A stretch of DNA of 64,000 nt, from positions 34,094 to 98,093 of the forward strand of contig CP098529.1 of NCBI GenBank assembly GCA_030440445.1. The letters run 5' to 3'. The first letter of the stretch is position 1; each line of letters starts with the position of its first letter. Positions 1 to 9,776 of this stretch are shown one piece after another. The stretch is from Halomonas sp. KG2. GTDB taxonomy: Bacteria; Pseudomonadota; Gammaproteobacteria; Pseudomonadales; Halomonadaceae. The translations under genes were made by a program, and so were the position numbers. The notes under the pieces are model-generated. The model did no database searches. It was not told the origin of the DNA and worked only from the letters and a program-made list of their open reading frames with translations.

Positions 1-763
1 GGCTGAGGGTAACATGCCGTGTTTTCATATCGACACTATAATATATATATCTTTTATTATCGACAATATAATGTCGATTTATTACATTTTTACCTTAGAG
101 AACAACTTTGAGCCTTACTGGTGGGCGCTGGTCACTGATGGGTAATTGGATGGCAGATGAGGTTTTGAGGTTAACTGCTTTTGGTTCTTTGATGATGTCA
201 TCATTTTCTGCCCAGGCAGATGTTGCGATCGTAACCTGTAACATTAAGCACATAGGGTGGATTTACGGTAAGGACTTCGCGACTTTGGGTGAGATAGGCA
301 ACAGTTTCGATTTGCTCGCTGTGCAAGAAGTGATGAGGTAACTGCTCCCCGCCCTAATGGGTGGGGCTTCCCTCTTCAACGGCTGCTACCGACAACGTGG
401 CGGATTTACGCGAGCTTCGATGGGCAAGTCCTTCAGCCTTCAACTTCAAGATACCTTGATGCTTGATCGTTGATGTCCCGGTCGTAACGTGTATGGCAGG
501 TGGAGCGACTACTGAGACGCTTAAAACTTATGTTCAGTGGCACCAGGCACCAGACTAGAACTGCGAAGAAGGGGCTGAAAATCTGCATCTTTCGTTGGAG
601 CAGGCATCGGGTGAACCTTGAGGATACGTGATGAGTCACCTGATCGGCCGCAGCAGCTAAAAAGAAGCGTATGTGTTTTTTGGGGTGAGAATCGTAAGTT
701 TAAGCATCCGGTGGAGACGCTGTGTTTTTCGACGGTGCTGGTGTCTTTTCATAGGAGCCGTAC
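1..763. repeat. Left arm of a long inverted repeat (with 16970-17731)
   Basis: Every block I compared in 1-763 is the exact reverse complement of 16970-17731, with paired coordinates summing to 17732 and no indel. Small ORFs in the two arms translate identically. The match stops at about 763, where the other arm meets the IS110 end. At position 1 the match is still running, so this arm probably continues left of the window. Bases 1-28 are the reverse complement of the hipB start (17704-17731), so a second hipB, or its beginning, probably lies just to the left. The arm holds the 5' part of a decayed nuclease gene and the hipB-side promoter/operator. Confidence 0.95.
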
Positions 764-1062
764 TCAGCGCTGTTTACCGATTGAGATACCAGCGAGAGCG
801 ATATATTTGCAATCGCCTACGTGCATATTCTGTATGGAGACAGTGTGCGCGACCGGCTGCCTATTGGCAGTGGTTTGGGTGAGGTAGCCTGTCCTGGTGT
901 GCCTCGTATACTGGCAGGTGACTTTAATCTTGATAGTGAGCACCTTTGGCTTTGACACGCTTTTGGATTTTGGATTTTGAGGCAGCATACGAGGATAGCA
1001 GAGGCGATGTCGATGGTCTGCTCTGGGAATCACTTGATGCGCTCGTTACTGTCAGTGGCTAG
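108..1062 (+). pseudogene. Decayed endonuclease/exonuclease/phosphatase (EEP) family gene, left copy
   Basis: Translated pieces in different frames read like one EEP-fold hydrolase. The first piece (108-341, TTG start) contains VTCNIKHIGW followed by FDLLAVQEVM, the usual N-terminal N/E metal-site region. A piece near 820-940 reads HILYGDSVRDRLPIGSGLGE and then RILAGDFNL, the family's GDFN motif. A last piece near 985-1062 reads EDSRGDVDGLLWESLDALVT. Stops and frameshifts separate these blocks, so no functional protein is expected. The hydrophobic stretch before AQAD at the N-terminus could be a remnant signal peptide. It is divergent from hipBA in the other arm, suggesting the two once shared an intergenic promoter. 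Substrate (DNA or other) cannot be told. Confidence 0.7.
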
Positions 1063-1214
1063 AGTTACAACCGCGTAGAGGACATTACCTTTTCAGGGTT
1101 TGGCTTGCGATCTTTAAAGGATATATGGAAAGGGAAGAAGGACTAAAGGAAAGAAGAAAGACTCAAAAAAGTCTATCAATTACAGAAATTTAGCGATAAA
1201 ATCCGTCCAAATAA

Positions 1215-1321
1215 TACATAGAAACCTGTCCGATTCGTACATAGAAACCCGTTCACTCCGTACATAGAACGTGGGTGCCTTGTCTTACTGTCCTGGGTAA
1301 TCTGTACAGAGCGTACATAGA
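1215..1321. repeat. Iteron-like array (TACATAGA repeats)
   Basis: TACATAGA occurs at 1215, 1238, 1261 and 1314. The first three are exactly 23 bp apart and the last is 53 bp further on. The first two repeat units share 12 bases (TACATAGAAACC) before diverging. Phased 20-23 bp direct repeats are typical of Rep-binding iterons at plasmid origins. No rep gene lies next to them and an IS3 element begins 130 bp downstream, so this is best read as a possible remnant of an iteron origin or copy-control locus. The remainder of 1063-1452 shows no coding sequence I can support. Confidence 0.5.
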
Positions 1322-1460
1322 CCCGATCCTTCTTATTCGCTTTGGAGGCTTCAATCAGAAAGGGTTTATCCCCCGCGAGATGTTTCATGCTGCAAAATGT
1401 GTACAGATCATACAAAGAAGAATCGACTGTGCTTCGCTACACTCGGTTCAACTGTAGTGG

Positions 1461-2686
<1,226 letters not shown>

Positions 2687-2716
2687 TTAGGTGGCCAAAT
2701 TCACTATGCCACTACA

Positions 2717-2868
2717 TCGGTGACGGCATTAATGGTGCCGTTGGAAAGTTCGATATCATACAGTTCGGCAATATGAGCCCGGATGTCCTGATAGCTGTTG
2801 CCGAGCGCAAACAGGGCGATGATCTTGCGCTCCAGCTCATCGGTAAGATTGTAGATAATGACACACTG
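2717..2868 (-). pseudogene. IS256-family transposase fragment
   Basis: About 50 codons read LTDELERKIIALFALGNSYQ, then DIRAHIAELYDIELSNGTIN and AVTD. This is the characteristic N-terminal region of IS256/mutator-type transposases (E-L-Y-x-x-E-x-S...I-x-x-V-T-D). The fragment is cut at 2716 by the IS3 element and has no start or catalytic DDE part here. The codons run straight into the IS3 boundary, so the IS3 probably inserted into, or recombined within, an older IS256-type copy. Confidence 0.75.
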
Positions 2869-2934
2869 TGTAGAGCGGTAACGGCGGTGATACGCAACAC
2901 ATGCACATTACTGCGTGTCGCTACGTTTAGGTAC

Positions 2935-3295
2935 TTAACGTGGATAAATGATGGCTGCGGTGATCATGAGTTTGACTAGATAGCCTGGGGCGGCCAGGCG
3001 AGATTCACCACGGGCGCGCGCTGGGGCGTGGCCTGCGGGTACCCGTGCATCCCATACGGCATTCATTGCTTCAAAATCTTTCATGTCGGCTAGCCAGACG
3101 ATGGCCTGCAGAATATGTTTAGGCGAAGAGCCTGCTTCTTTTAGTAGGCGCTCTACTTCGGCTAGAGCTTGGCGGGTTTGTTAGGGGGCGCTCGCCACAT
3201 TTCCCTACCCCTACTTGGCCTATAAGATAGAGCATGTTGCCATGCACGACAATTTGGCTCATGCGGGGGGAGGTGTTGTGGCGTTGAATGCACAT
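2935..3295 (-). pseudogene. RidA-family (YjgF/YER057c/UK114) protein, frameshifted
   Basis: RidA-family proteins hydrolyse reactive enamine/imine intermediates made by PLP and flavin enzymes. The start (ATG at 3295) reads MCIQRHNTSPRMSQIVVHGN and continues to YLIGQVGVG. After a frameshift near 3180 the reading continues in another frame as QTRQALAEVERLLKEAGSSP, then HILQAIVWLADMKDFEAMNA and VWDARVPAGHAPARA. It ends at 2935. Without the frameshift this would be a family-typical protein of about 118 aa. It lies just downstream of the dadA-like gene on the same strand, a common pairing in D-amino acid catabolism. It therefore appears to be a recently lost third gene of that operon. Confidence 0.8.
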
Positions 3296-3319
3296 GGGTG
3301 ATCCTGGTGGCTCTTGGTT

Positions 3320-4564
3320 TTAGAAACGGGCGGCGCTATAATCGTTAAGCCAGTCAGGAGCTTGGCCGCGTACGCACGCCGCTACAAGCTCACCGGTGGT
3401 GCCGGCTAAGGTGATGCCGAGGTGTTGGTGCCCGAAGGCGTGAATAACCCGGGAGTCGTAGCGGCTGGGGCCAATCACCGGCACACAGTCGGGTAGGGTG
3501 GGGCGCATCCCCATCCATTGGTGGCTAACCGGGGCGTCAATATTCATCAGCTTACGTACCCGTTCTTCGATAAAGCGGATGCGTGCTGGGTTGGTGGGGG
3601 CGCGTAGCGAGGCAAGTTCTACGGTGCCTGCGGCGCGAAGGCGGCCGTTGGCCAGGGGGGTCATATAAAAGGCGCTTTCTACAGGGCAGGTGGGGCGCGT
3701 GAGCACTTCGCGGCCTAACTCAAACTCAACGTGGTAGCCTCGTTCCGTATCTAGTGGAATACGTTCGCCAAGCGTGGCGGCAAGTTTTGCTGACCAGGCA
3801 CCTGCAGCTAATACAACGCGATCAGCCAAGAGCGTTTTCCCATCCTCACACTCAATATGCACACCGTCGTTGGCGGTGCGTAATCCGCGTGCGCGGCCTT
3901 TTAGAATGCTGCCTTCCGAAAGTAGGGGCTGGGCGAGTGCCTGTATAAAGCCTTGTGTATCGCGGAGGTGGCACGAGTTTGGGAAGAGGACGCCCCCAAC
4001 GCTTTTCCCCGCCATGGCGGGTTCTAGGGCTGCAACGCCGGCAGCGTTGAGTATCTCTTGCTCGACACCGAGCGAGCTGCGTAAAGCAATGCCCGCTTGC
4101 GCGCTTTTTAGCCCTTTTTCAGTGGTATAGGCGTATAGGCAGCCTTCATTGCGAATCAGCTCACGTGCTTGGGGTGCTGCTTCAAGCAGGGGGCCATAAC
4201 CACTGAAAGTTTGCCCTAATAAGCGTGCAAGGCGCTGCGCATTTATCGTTGCGCAGCGTTTGTTACATTGGGCCATAAAGCGCAACAACCAGGGCATTAG
4301 CTCTGGAAGGCGCGTCCACTGAACCACGAAGGGAGAATTATTAGAGAACAGCAGGTTAGGCAACTGCGACCAAACAGAGGCATTGGCAACAGGGGTGCAA
4401 CCGTACTCTGAAAGTGTGCTGGCGTTGCCATAGGAGCATTGACCGGCAATGTCCTCAGGTTCTAGCAGGACGACTTGGTGACCATCGCGGCGCAGCCATA
4501 GGGCGCAGGCAATACCTACGGCGCCACCGCCGATGACGATAATCTCATTGCGTGTTGGAGTCAT
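3320..4564 (-). CDS. FAD-dependent D-amino acid dehydrogenase-like oxidoreductase (DadA/DAO family)
   Basis: The 414-aa protein is a predicted flavoenzyme that oxidises an amino or imino acid and passes electrons to the membrane chain. The N-terminal Rossmann fold is clear (IVIGGGAVGIACALWLRRDG, ending in an acidic residue at LLEPED). A GxG-type region near residues 245-260 (DRVVLAAGAWSAKLA) and the C-terminal block GMRPTLPDCVPVIGP followed by HAFGHQHLGITLAG match DadA-like proteins. Length is normal (about 415-430 aa). It overlaps the upstream regulator gene by 20 bp and is followed by the ridA-like pseudogene, so the three form an operon. The divergent TRAP transporter may import its substrate. 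The exact substrate (a D-amino acid, hydroxyproline or similar) cannot be read from the sequence. Confidence 0.8.
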   Translation of the reverse strand: MTPTRNEIIVIGGGAVGIACALWLRRDGHQVVLLEPEDIAGQCSYGNASTLSEYGCTPVANASVWSQLPNLLFSNNSPFVVQWTRLPELMPWLLRFMAQCNKRCATINAQRLARLLGQTFSGYGPLLEAAPQARELIRNEGCLYAYTTEKGLKSAQAGIALRSSLGVEQEILNAAGVAALEPAMAGKSVGGVLFPNSCHLRDTQGFIQALAQPLLSEGSILKGRARGLRTANDGVHIECEDGKTLLADRVVLAAGAWSAKLAATLGERIPLDTERGYHVEFELGREVLTRPTCPVESAFYMTPLANGRLRAAGTVELASLRAPTNPARIRFIEERVRKLMNIDAPVSHQWMGMRPTLPDCVPVIGPSRYDSRVIHAFGHQHLGITLAGTTGELVAACVRGQAPDWLNDYSAARF

Positions 4565-5972
4565 AAGAAAGCCTTGGTTGAGGGGGTGGACCGTTTCGAG
4601 ACAACTCAGCGATGACCGTCAGCCCGTGGGTAAGCTGTTCACGGGTGGAGGCCGCAGAGAGGTTGATGCGTATGGCGTTAGAGGTGTTCTGGGGGGCGAG
4701 GACAAATGCTGAGCCAGGGAGCACCGCTACCCCTTTGTTGAGGCACGCATTGCTGAAGTGGTGGTTTTGCCAACTGTCAGGCAGTTTCAGCCAGGCGTGG
4801 GGCGCTGTGGGGCCACTGTGTACGTCTAGGTCGCCCATTATTTGGCGGAGTATTGCTTGCCGTGCGCGTAATTCCTCACGCTGAACGACGATTAAATCGC
4901 GCACTTTGCCGCTTTCCATTAGTCGTGTTGCCACCAAGGCAGAAAGTGGCGCTGTACTCCAGCAATCTACGCGTAGGCTGGAGCTTAAATCGGTAACGAG
5001 GTCGGCGGGGGCGAGTATAAAGCCTATCCGTAGGCCGGGAGCCACGCATTTGGATAGCGAGGTTATATAAAGCGTTTGCTCAGGCAGGCTGCTGGCTAGG
5101 GGGGGAATAGGCGTATCCAGCAGTGGCCGGTAGACATCATCTTCTATCAGCAGTACGCCCGCTGCTTCTATCACTGTTAACAGCTCGTTACGCCGTTCTT
5201 GGTCCAAGGTAACGGCCGTTGGGTTTTGTATGGAGCTAACGATGAAAACAGCACGAGGCGCGTGTTTGTTGCAGGCGTCTTGAAGCGCTTGCGGCACCAT
5301 GCCCCGTTCGTCAGTACGCACGCCCTCAAGGTTTACATCCAGCGTGCGGCACAGGGCGGCAATCCCTTGGTAAGTAATGTCATCAGCCAGCACTGTTTCA
5401 CCCGGTTCGACGATGGCGCGAAGCGCTAGCGCTAGGCCGTGCTGTGCCCCATCGCACATGATGACCTGTGAGGCGTTCGCTGTTAGCCCTTGCTGGCACA
5501 GCCAGGCGGCGGCAGCTTCACGCGCCCAGGTTGGCCCTTCGGAAGGGTGATAGTCCTTCATGGAAGAAAAGCGGGGGTCTAGCGGTAATTCGGGCAATAG
5601 TGCTGCGAGTACATGGTTATAGGCATCGGTAGCCGGGCGGTTAACGCTGAGATCGATGATGCCTGTTTCGTTAAGTGGTGCTGATTGGAATTGGGCTTCC
5701 TCTGAGCGATAGGCGGAAACACGAGTGCCGCGTCCGGGCCGGGTCTCGATCAGTTTATCGTCCTGTAGAATCGCCATGGCTCGAGTGACGGTGGAAACAT
5801 TGACCTTTAAACGCTTCGCCAGCTCACGGTGCGGTGGAAGTTTTTCACCTAGCCCAATCTGGCCCGAGCGTATGGCGTTCGAAAGCGCTTGGGCTAGCTG
5901 GATATAGAGCGGTTCAGGGTGATTGAGGGAGCCAAGCTCCTTCTCTACTTCTGTAAGCAGAGTATCTAACAT
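4545..5972 (-). CDS. MocR-type regulator (GntR HTH fused to an aminotransferase-like domain)
   Basis: The 475-aa protein has an N-terminal winged helix of the GntR family (residues about 15-85: PLYIQLAQALSNAIRSGQIG, then PPHRELAKRLKVNVSTVTRA). A fold-type I PLP aminotransferase domain follows, with the lysine region TLYITSLSKCVAPGLRIGF. MocR proteins sense PLP-bound amino compounds and regulate neighbouring amino acid genes. I chose the ATG at 5972 over the longer frame to 6041 because it has an AAAGG ribosome site just upstream and gives a family-like start (MLDTLLTEVEKEL). It is divergent from the TRAP transporter and overlaps dadA, so it probably controls both. Operator-like repeats lie in the intergenic region. 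Confidence 0.85.
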   Translation of the reverse strand: MLDTLLTEVEKELGSLNHPEPLYIQLAQALSNAIRSGQIGLGEKLPPHRELAKRLKVNVSTVTRAMAILQDDKLIETRPGRGTRVSAYRSEEAQFQSAPLNETGIIDLSVNRPATDAYNHVLAALLPELPLDPRFSSMKDYHPSEGPTWAREAAAAWLCQQGLTANASQVIMCDGAQHGLALALRAIVEPGETVLADDITYQGIAALCRTLDVNLEGVRTDERGMVPQALQDACNKHAPRAVFIVSSIQNPTAVTLDQERRNELLTVIEAAGVLLIEDDVYRPLLDTPIPPLASSLPEQTLYITSLSKCVAPGLRIGFILAPADLVTDLSSSLRVDCWSTAPLSALVATRLMESGKVRDLIVVQREELRARQAILRQIMGDLDVHSGPTAPHAWLKLPDSWQNHHFSNACLNKGVAVLPGSAFVLAPQNTSNAIRINLSAASTREQLTHGLTVIAELSRNGPPPQPRLSYDSNTQ

Positions 5973-6000
5973 TGAAGTGCCTTTAGATGTATTGTGCTGC

Positions 6001-6101
6001 TTGTATTGACAAATAATATGCGTTTTGAATGAAAAAACCAAGATATTGAGGATTGATATTCACAATTTTCCATGATTGTATTGATTGTGTCGCCATACAA
6101 T
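6001..6101. promoter_or_regulatory. Divergent promoter/operator region for the MocR regulator and TRAP genes
   Basis: The 172-bp gap between the two divergent starts is AT-rich and contains TTGTATTGA twice, at 6001-6009 and 6076-6084. It also has an inverted repeat ATTGTAT-N13-ATACAAT (6075-6081 with 6095-6101). MocR regulators usually bind paired direct and inverted half-sites between divergent genes. This is a plausible operator, but no binding motif for this protein is known to me. Confidence 0.45.
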
Positions 6102-6144
6102 TAAACATAATACTAACTAGACAACGATGGATCAGGAGAAGGTT

Positions 6145-7155
6145 ATGCAGCCTCTACGTAAATTCTTCGCTATTACGACGCTTGCGGCCGTGAGTATGAG
6201 TTCAGTCTACGCATATGCTGGGGATGTTTCGCTGCGTTTAACCCATATGTATCGTGCGGACTCGGACGCTGGGCAGGCAGCTCAGGCATTCGCTGATCAA
6301 GTCGAGGCGCGTAGCGATGGGCGTATTGATATCTCTGTGTATCCTTCTAGCCAACTTGGTGACTGGACGGAAACGCACGCTCTGCTTATGCAGGGTGCGG
6401 TCGATATTGGCCTACAACCTCTTTCTACTAATTTTGATCGGCGCTTAGCGATTGCTTGGTTTCCTTACATTGCACCCACTTATGCGGAAGCTGAATCGGC
6501 CTACGAGCGTGATGGTTTTGCCTTCAATATCGTGGATGGGTTAATTGAGGAGCAGGGGTTACGCTTGCTGGGTGTGTTTGCCGATGGCATGGGCGGCGCG
6601 GGCTTTACGAAAGAAGTGAATAACCCGGCTACGCCAGGCGAAGATAAGGATTTGCGAATTCGTGTATGGCCGGGCGGCACCACGCACCGCACTTTGATGG
6701 AGAACTTGGGCTACCAAGTGGCTACTATTCCGTGGGCTGAGCTGTACACCGGTATGCAAACGGGCGTTGTGGATGGTCAGATTGGTGGCTCTCCTGAAAT
6801 GGCTTACAGCAATTTCAAGGACATCACGAAGACTTGGGTTCAGTACAACGACCACTTAGAGCTGGGTTGGTTTGTCATGAACCAGCAGCGCCTAGCGTCG
6901 CTACCGGAATCTGACCAGCAATTGTTGGTAGATGTTGCCCAAGAGGTTTCTTCCCAACGCTTTGATGAGGTGGAAGCCGCCGATGAGCGACAGCTTGAAG
7001 CGCTTGAGGCAGAGGGCGTGAATGTTGTTCGTTTATCCACTGAGCAATTACAACAGTTAGCAACCTTTACCCGCGAGCAGGTGTGGCCAGACATTGGCGA
7101 TGAGCTGGGTGACGACATGATGAGCGAGCTACGCACAGGCCTAGCGCTAGACTGA
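6145..7155 (+). CDS. dctP: TRAP transporter substrate-binding protein (DctP family)
   Basis: The 336-aa periplasmic protein begins with a clear Sec signal peptide (residues about 1-25, ending near YAYAG). The DctP fold follows: LRLTHMYRADSDAGQAAQAF, then VEARSDGRIDISVYPSSQLG, and the family's ligand-carboxylate Arg region in DLRIRVWPGG. I chose ATG 6145 rather than 6127 because an AGGAGA ribosome site lies about 6-7 bases before it, and the shorter start exposes the signal peptide. It captures an organic acid or amino-acid-like solute for the dctQM membrane proteins. The adjacent MocR regulator and DadA-like enzyme suggest an amino or imino acid substrate, but this is inference. Confidence 0.9.
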   Translation: MQPLRKFFAITTLAAVSMSSVYAYAGDVSLRLTHMYRADSDAGQAAQAFADQVEARSDGRIDISVYPSSQLGDWTETHALLMQGAVDIGLQPLSTNFDRRLAIAWFPYIAPTYAEAESAYERDGFAFNIVDGLIEEQGLRLLGVFADGMGGAGFTKEVNNPATPGEDKDLRIRVWPGGTTHRTLMENLGYQVATIPWAELYTGMQTGVVDGQIGGSPEMAYSNFKDITKTWVQYNDHLELGWFVMNQQRLASLPESDQQLLVDVAQEVSSQRFDEVEAADERQLEALEAEGVNVVRLSTEQLQQLATFTREQVWPDIGDELGDDMMSELRTGLALD

Positions 7156-7183
7156 GCTGACGAAGCCTTAGCGAGGTAACAAT

Positions 7184-7702
7184 ATGTTAAAAGTCTCTCG
7201 TTTTCTGTGCCGCTTATGGTGTGCGAAGGTTGCCCTACAGCGCTTTCTGGTGGTGATGTCGGGATTGGCTATCACACTGCTGATCTTTATTCAGGTGGTT
7301 TCGCGCTATGTATTTTCGATGGCGATCTTCGGTATTGAAGAAATCGCTTGTTACATAGCCGTGTGGCTGTATTTCCTCGGCGCCGCTATCGGCGCCGAGC
7401 AGCGTGGCCATATGTCTGCTTCGTTAGTGTCATTGGTCTGGCGGGGTGAGCTTGCCCAGCGTGTGATTAAGCTTTTGGTTGGTGCATTGTCAGTGGTGAT
7501 ATCGGGTTGGATGACAGTCTGGGCTTATGGCCTGGCTAAGTGGTCGCTGCAATTCAATATGATGTCTACCGAAATTAATGTTCCTGTGGGATATGCGCAA
7601 ATGGCGATCCCCGTCGGCCTGGCTTTGATGACGTTATATTTTTTCTTTGAGCTGATTGAGACCATCGTCCTCTGGACGAGGAGCCGAGGCACCCATGCTT
7701 GA
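7184..7702 (+). CDS. dctQ: TRAP transporter small membrane subunit (DctQ family)
   Basis: The 172-aa integral membrane protein has four predicted transmembrane helices (residues about 17-45, 55-75, 95-120 and 135-160). The helix 2 region, FGIEEIACYIAVWLYFLGAA, includes the conserved E-E of DctQ proteins. A GAGG ribosome site precedes the ATG. It starts 28 bp after dctP and overlaps dctM by 8 bp (ATGCTTGA), consistent with translational coupling. It pairs with DctM to form the sodium-driven transporter. Confidence 0.88.
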   Translation: MLKVSRFLCRLWCAKVALQRFLVVMSGLAITLLIFIQVVSRYVFSMAIFGIEEIACYIAVWLYFLGAAIGAEQRGHMSASLVSLVWRGELAQRVIKLLVGALSVVISGWMTVWAYGLAKWSLQFNMMSTEINVPVGYAQMAIPVGLALMTLYFFFELIETIVLWTRSRGTHA

Positions 7703-8996
7703 ATACATTCTTATCGACGCAGTGATTCTATGCGTGTTACTAGTGATTGGTTTGCCGGTTCCGCTGTGCTTTGCGGCTGCAGTGCTGTTTCTGTTTACTG
7801 TTGGCGATTTTGGGAACGCGACGTTCTTGGTGAGTGCTGGCTTTAGTCAAGTGTCTTCTGTGGTGTTATTGGCTATTCCGCTCTATATAATCGCTGGGGC
7901 GATCATGAGCCAAGGCGGCATCGCCAATCGGCTTATTGATTTAGCTGAATCCATCGTGGGTCGGTTTAGCGGTGGCTTAGGTATTGTGGTTGTGCTCGCA
8001 ACGGCTGTGTTTGGTGCAATATCGGGTATGGCTTCTTCTGCAGTCGCAGCGATTGGCACTACGATGATTCCTCGCATGGTAGAGAACGGTTATGACCGTG
8101 GCTATGCGACTAGTTTGGTATCTTGCTCATCCGTGCTGGCGCTGCTATTGCCGCCTAGTGCGTCGATTATTCTTTATGGCTGGGTGTCTGGCACTTCTAT
8201 TACGGCTGCGTTTCTTGCGCCGATCATACCGGCTTTCTTGCTCATCGCGCTGTTCTGTTTCTGGAACTGGGTGCTTACTCGCCGTATGCCATTGCAGCAG
8301 ATGCCAGCGTTACCAGCGCGCGAGTGGGGGCAAGAGGTTGCCCGGCGTGGCCGCCGAGCTAGTCTTGGCCTGTTCATGCCGCTGATTATTCTCGGTTGTA
8401 TCTATGGGGGGGTAACTACGCCAACCGAGGCGGCCGCTGTGGCGGTTATTTATGCCATGCCTTTGAGTGTGCTGATCTATCGCGATATGGACTGGAAGGA
8501 TCTATACACAACCCTTTGGAAGGCTGGGCAGATGACCGGGGTACTTCTGGTGCTGGTTTTTTTTGCCTCTATGCTATCGCGCATGCTGACGATGCAGAAT
8601 GTGCCGCAGCTGATGCTTGAAGGCTTTACGCATGTTAGCGATAATCCGCTCATCCTGCTGCTGATGGTTAATCTGTTTCTTATTGTTGTTGGCATGCTAA
8701 TGGACGATGCTAGCGCTATCCTGTTGGCCACGCCTATGTTGATGCCCATCATGCATAATCTTGAGATTGATCCTGTCCACTTCGCTGCGATCATCACTAC
8801 CAACTTAGGTATGGGGCTGATTACACCGCCTACCGCGCCGCTACTTTATCTTGGTTCCTTAGTGGGTAAGGTGCCGTTGGTACAGATGCTTTCTCCCACC
8901 TGTGTGTTCTTGCTATTTGCGTATATGCCTGTCGTCATGCTGACAACTTACTTTCCTGCGCTGTCGCTGACACTGCCACGTCTGATGGGGTATTAA
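7695..8996 (+). CDS. dctM: TRAP transporter large permease (DctM family)
   Basis: The 433-aa protein is highly hydrophobic, with about 12 membrane segments, and has family landmarks GAISGMASSAVAAIGTTMIP, GWVSGTSITAAFLAPIIPAF, TTPTEAAAVAVIYA and NLGMGLITPPTAPLLY. The start at 7695 overlaps the dctQ stop. A longer upstream frame to 7656 would run into dctQ coding sequence without family similarity. It forms the ion-coupled translocation channel. Downstream (8997-9203) I see no gene or clear terminator before the IS30 remnant. Confidence 0.9.
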   Translation: MLEYILIDAVILCVLLVIGLPVPLCFAAAVLFLFTVGDFGNATFLVSAGFSQVSSVVLLAIPLYIIAGAIMSQGGIANRLIDLAESIVGRFSGGLGIVVVLATAVFGAISGMASSAVAAIGTTMIPRMVENGYDRGYATSLVSCSSVLALLLPPSASIILYGWVSGTSITAAFLAPIIPAFLLIALFCFWNWVLTRRMPLQQMPALPAREWGQEVARRGRRASLGLFMPLIILGCIYGGVTTPTEAAAVAVIYAMPLSVLIYRDMDWKDLYTTLWKAGQMTGVLLVLVFFASMLSRMLTMQNVPQLMLEGFTHVSDNPLILLLMVNLFLIVVGMLMDDASAILLATPMLMPIMHNLEIDPVHFAAIITTNLGMGLITPPTAPLLYLGSLVGKVPLVQMLSPTCVFLLFAYMPVVMLTTYFPALSLTLPRLMGY

Positions 8997-9203
8997 TAGG
9001 AAACTTGTGTCCGTTAAAGGAAGAGTATACAGACAGAGTTGGTTTGAATCACCGGATCAAGCCTGAGCGGTTATTGACCATTAGACACCCGGCGATAATG
9101 GATAGCGGAAATTTCAGTAATCTTTGGGCCTTTGTTTAGCCGGGTAGGCTTGCTCCGAATGGATTTGTGGAGAACTTAAATGATAAGGGCGGATGCAGAT
9201 TCT

Positions 9204-9765
9204 GAGTGCAACACCCTCATTGGATAGTTGATGGGCTCTCATGATACTTGGCCATTAGCTCGCTCATGACTTCTATCGGACATTTAAAATCAAAGCGTTT
9301 TCGAGGCCGCATATTTAGCTCTAAAGCAATGGCATCTAGCTCTTCTTGGCTATAAGTTGGAGCGCATCGTAGATGACTTCGTGTGAAGACATGGAGGTAA
9401 GTGTTATCAGGAAATTTACGCTTCAGTGTGGGCTATTTGCTCTAGTGACCAGTACTTGCGCAGCAGGTAGGCCACCAGTTCGAACAGCTCACCATCGAGG
9501 TGCAGCTTCGGAGAACGTCGAGGCCGACAGTGGGTCAGTCAGGCTCGGTATCCAGCGAGACTAGCGTCATACGCTATGTCAGACCTGACCGTGTGGCGTG
9601 TCAGTTCTCGTGAAATGGTGTTGTGTGCACGATCCAGCTGACGCGCGATGGCACGAATCGAGTGGTGCCCCTGCATCAGCATGATGGCAGCTCGGTCTTC
9701 AGCAGAAAGATGGCGATAACAATGAGTCATGGCAATACCATACCTGATAGGTTAAGTGTTGCACT
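9204..9765 (-). mobile_element. Internally deleted IS30-family element
   Basis: Three blocks read as one IS30 transposase on the minus strand. The N-terminus is at 9539-9730 (MTHCYRHLSAEDRAAIMLMQ, HSIRAIARQLDRAHNTISRE). A middle block at about 9430-9530 reads KLHLDGELFELVAYLLRKYW and SLEQIA. The C-terminal end at about 9215-9350 reads ALELNMRPRKRFDFKCPIEV and MSELMAKYH. The DDE core between the last two blocks is missing and frames change. Short inverted ends (GAGTGCAACAC at 9204-9214 and GTGTTGCACTT at 9755-9765) mark the element. It is not functional. Confidence 0.75.
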
Positions 9766-9776
9766 TGCTCATTGAG

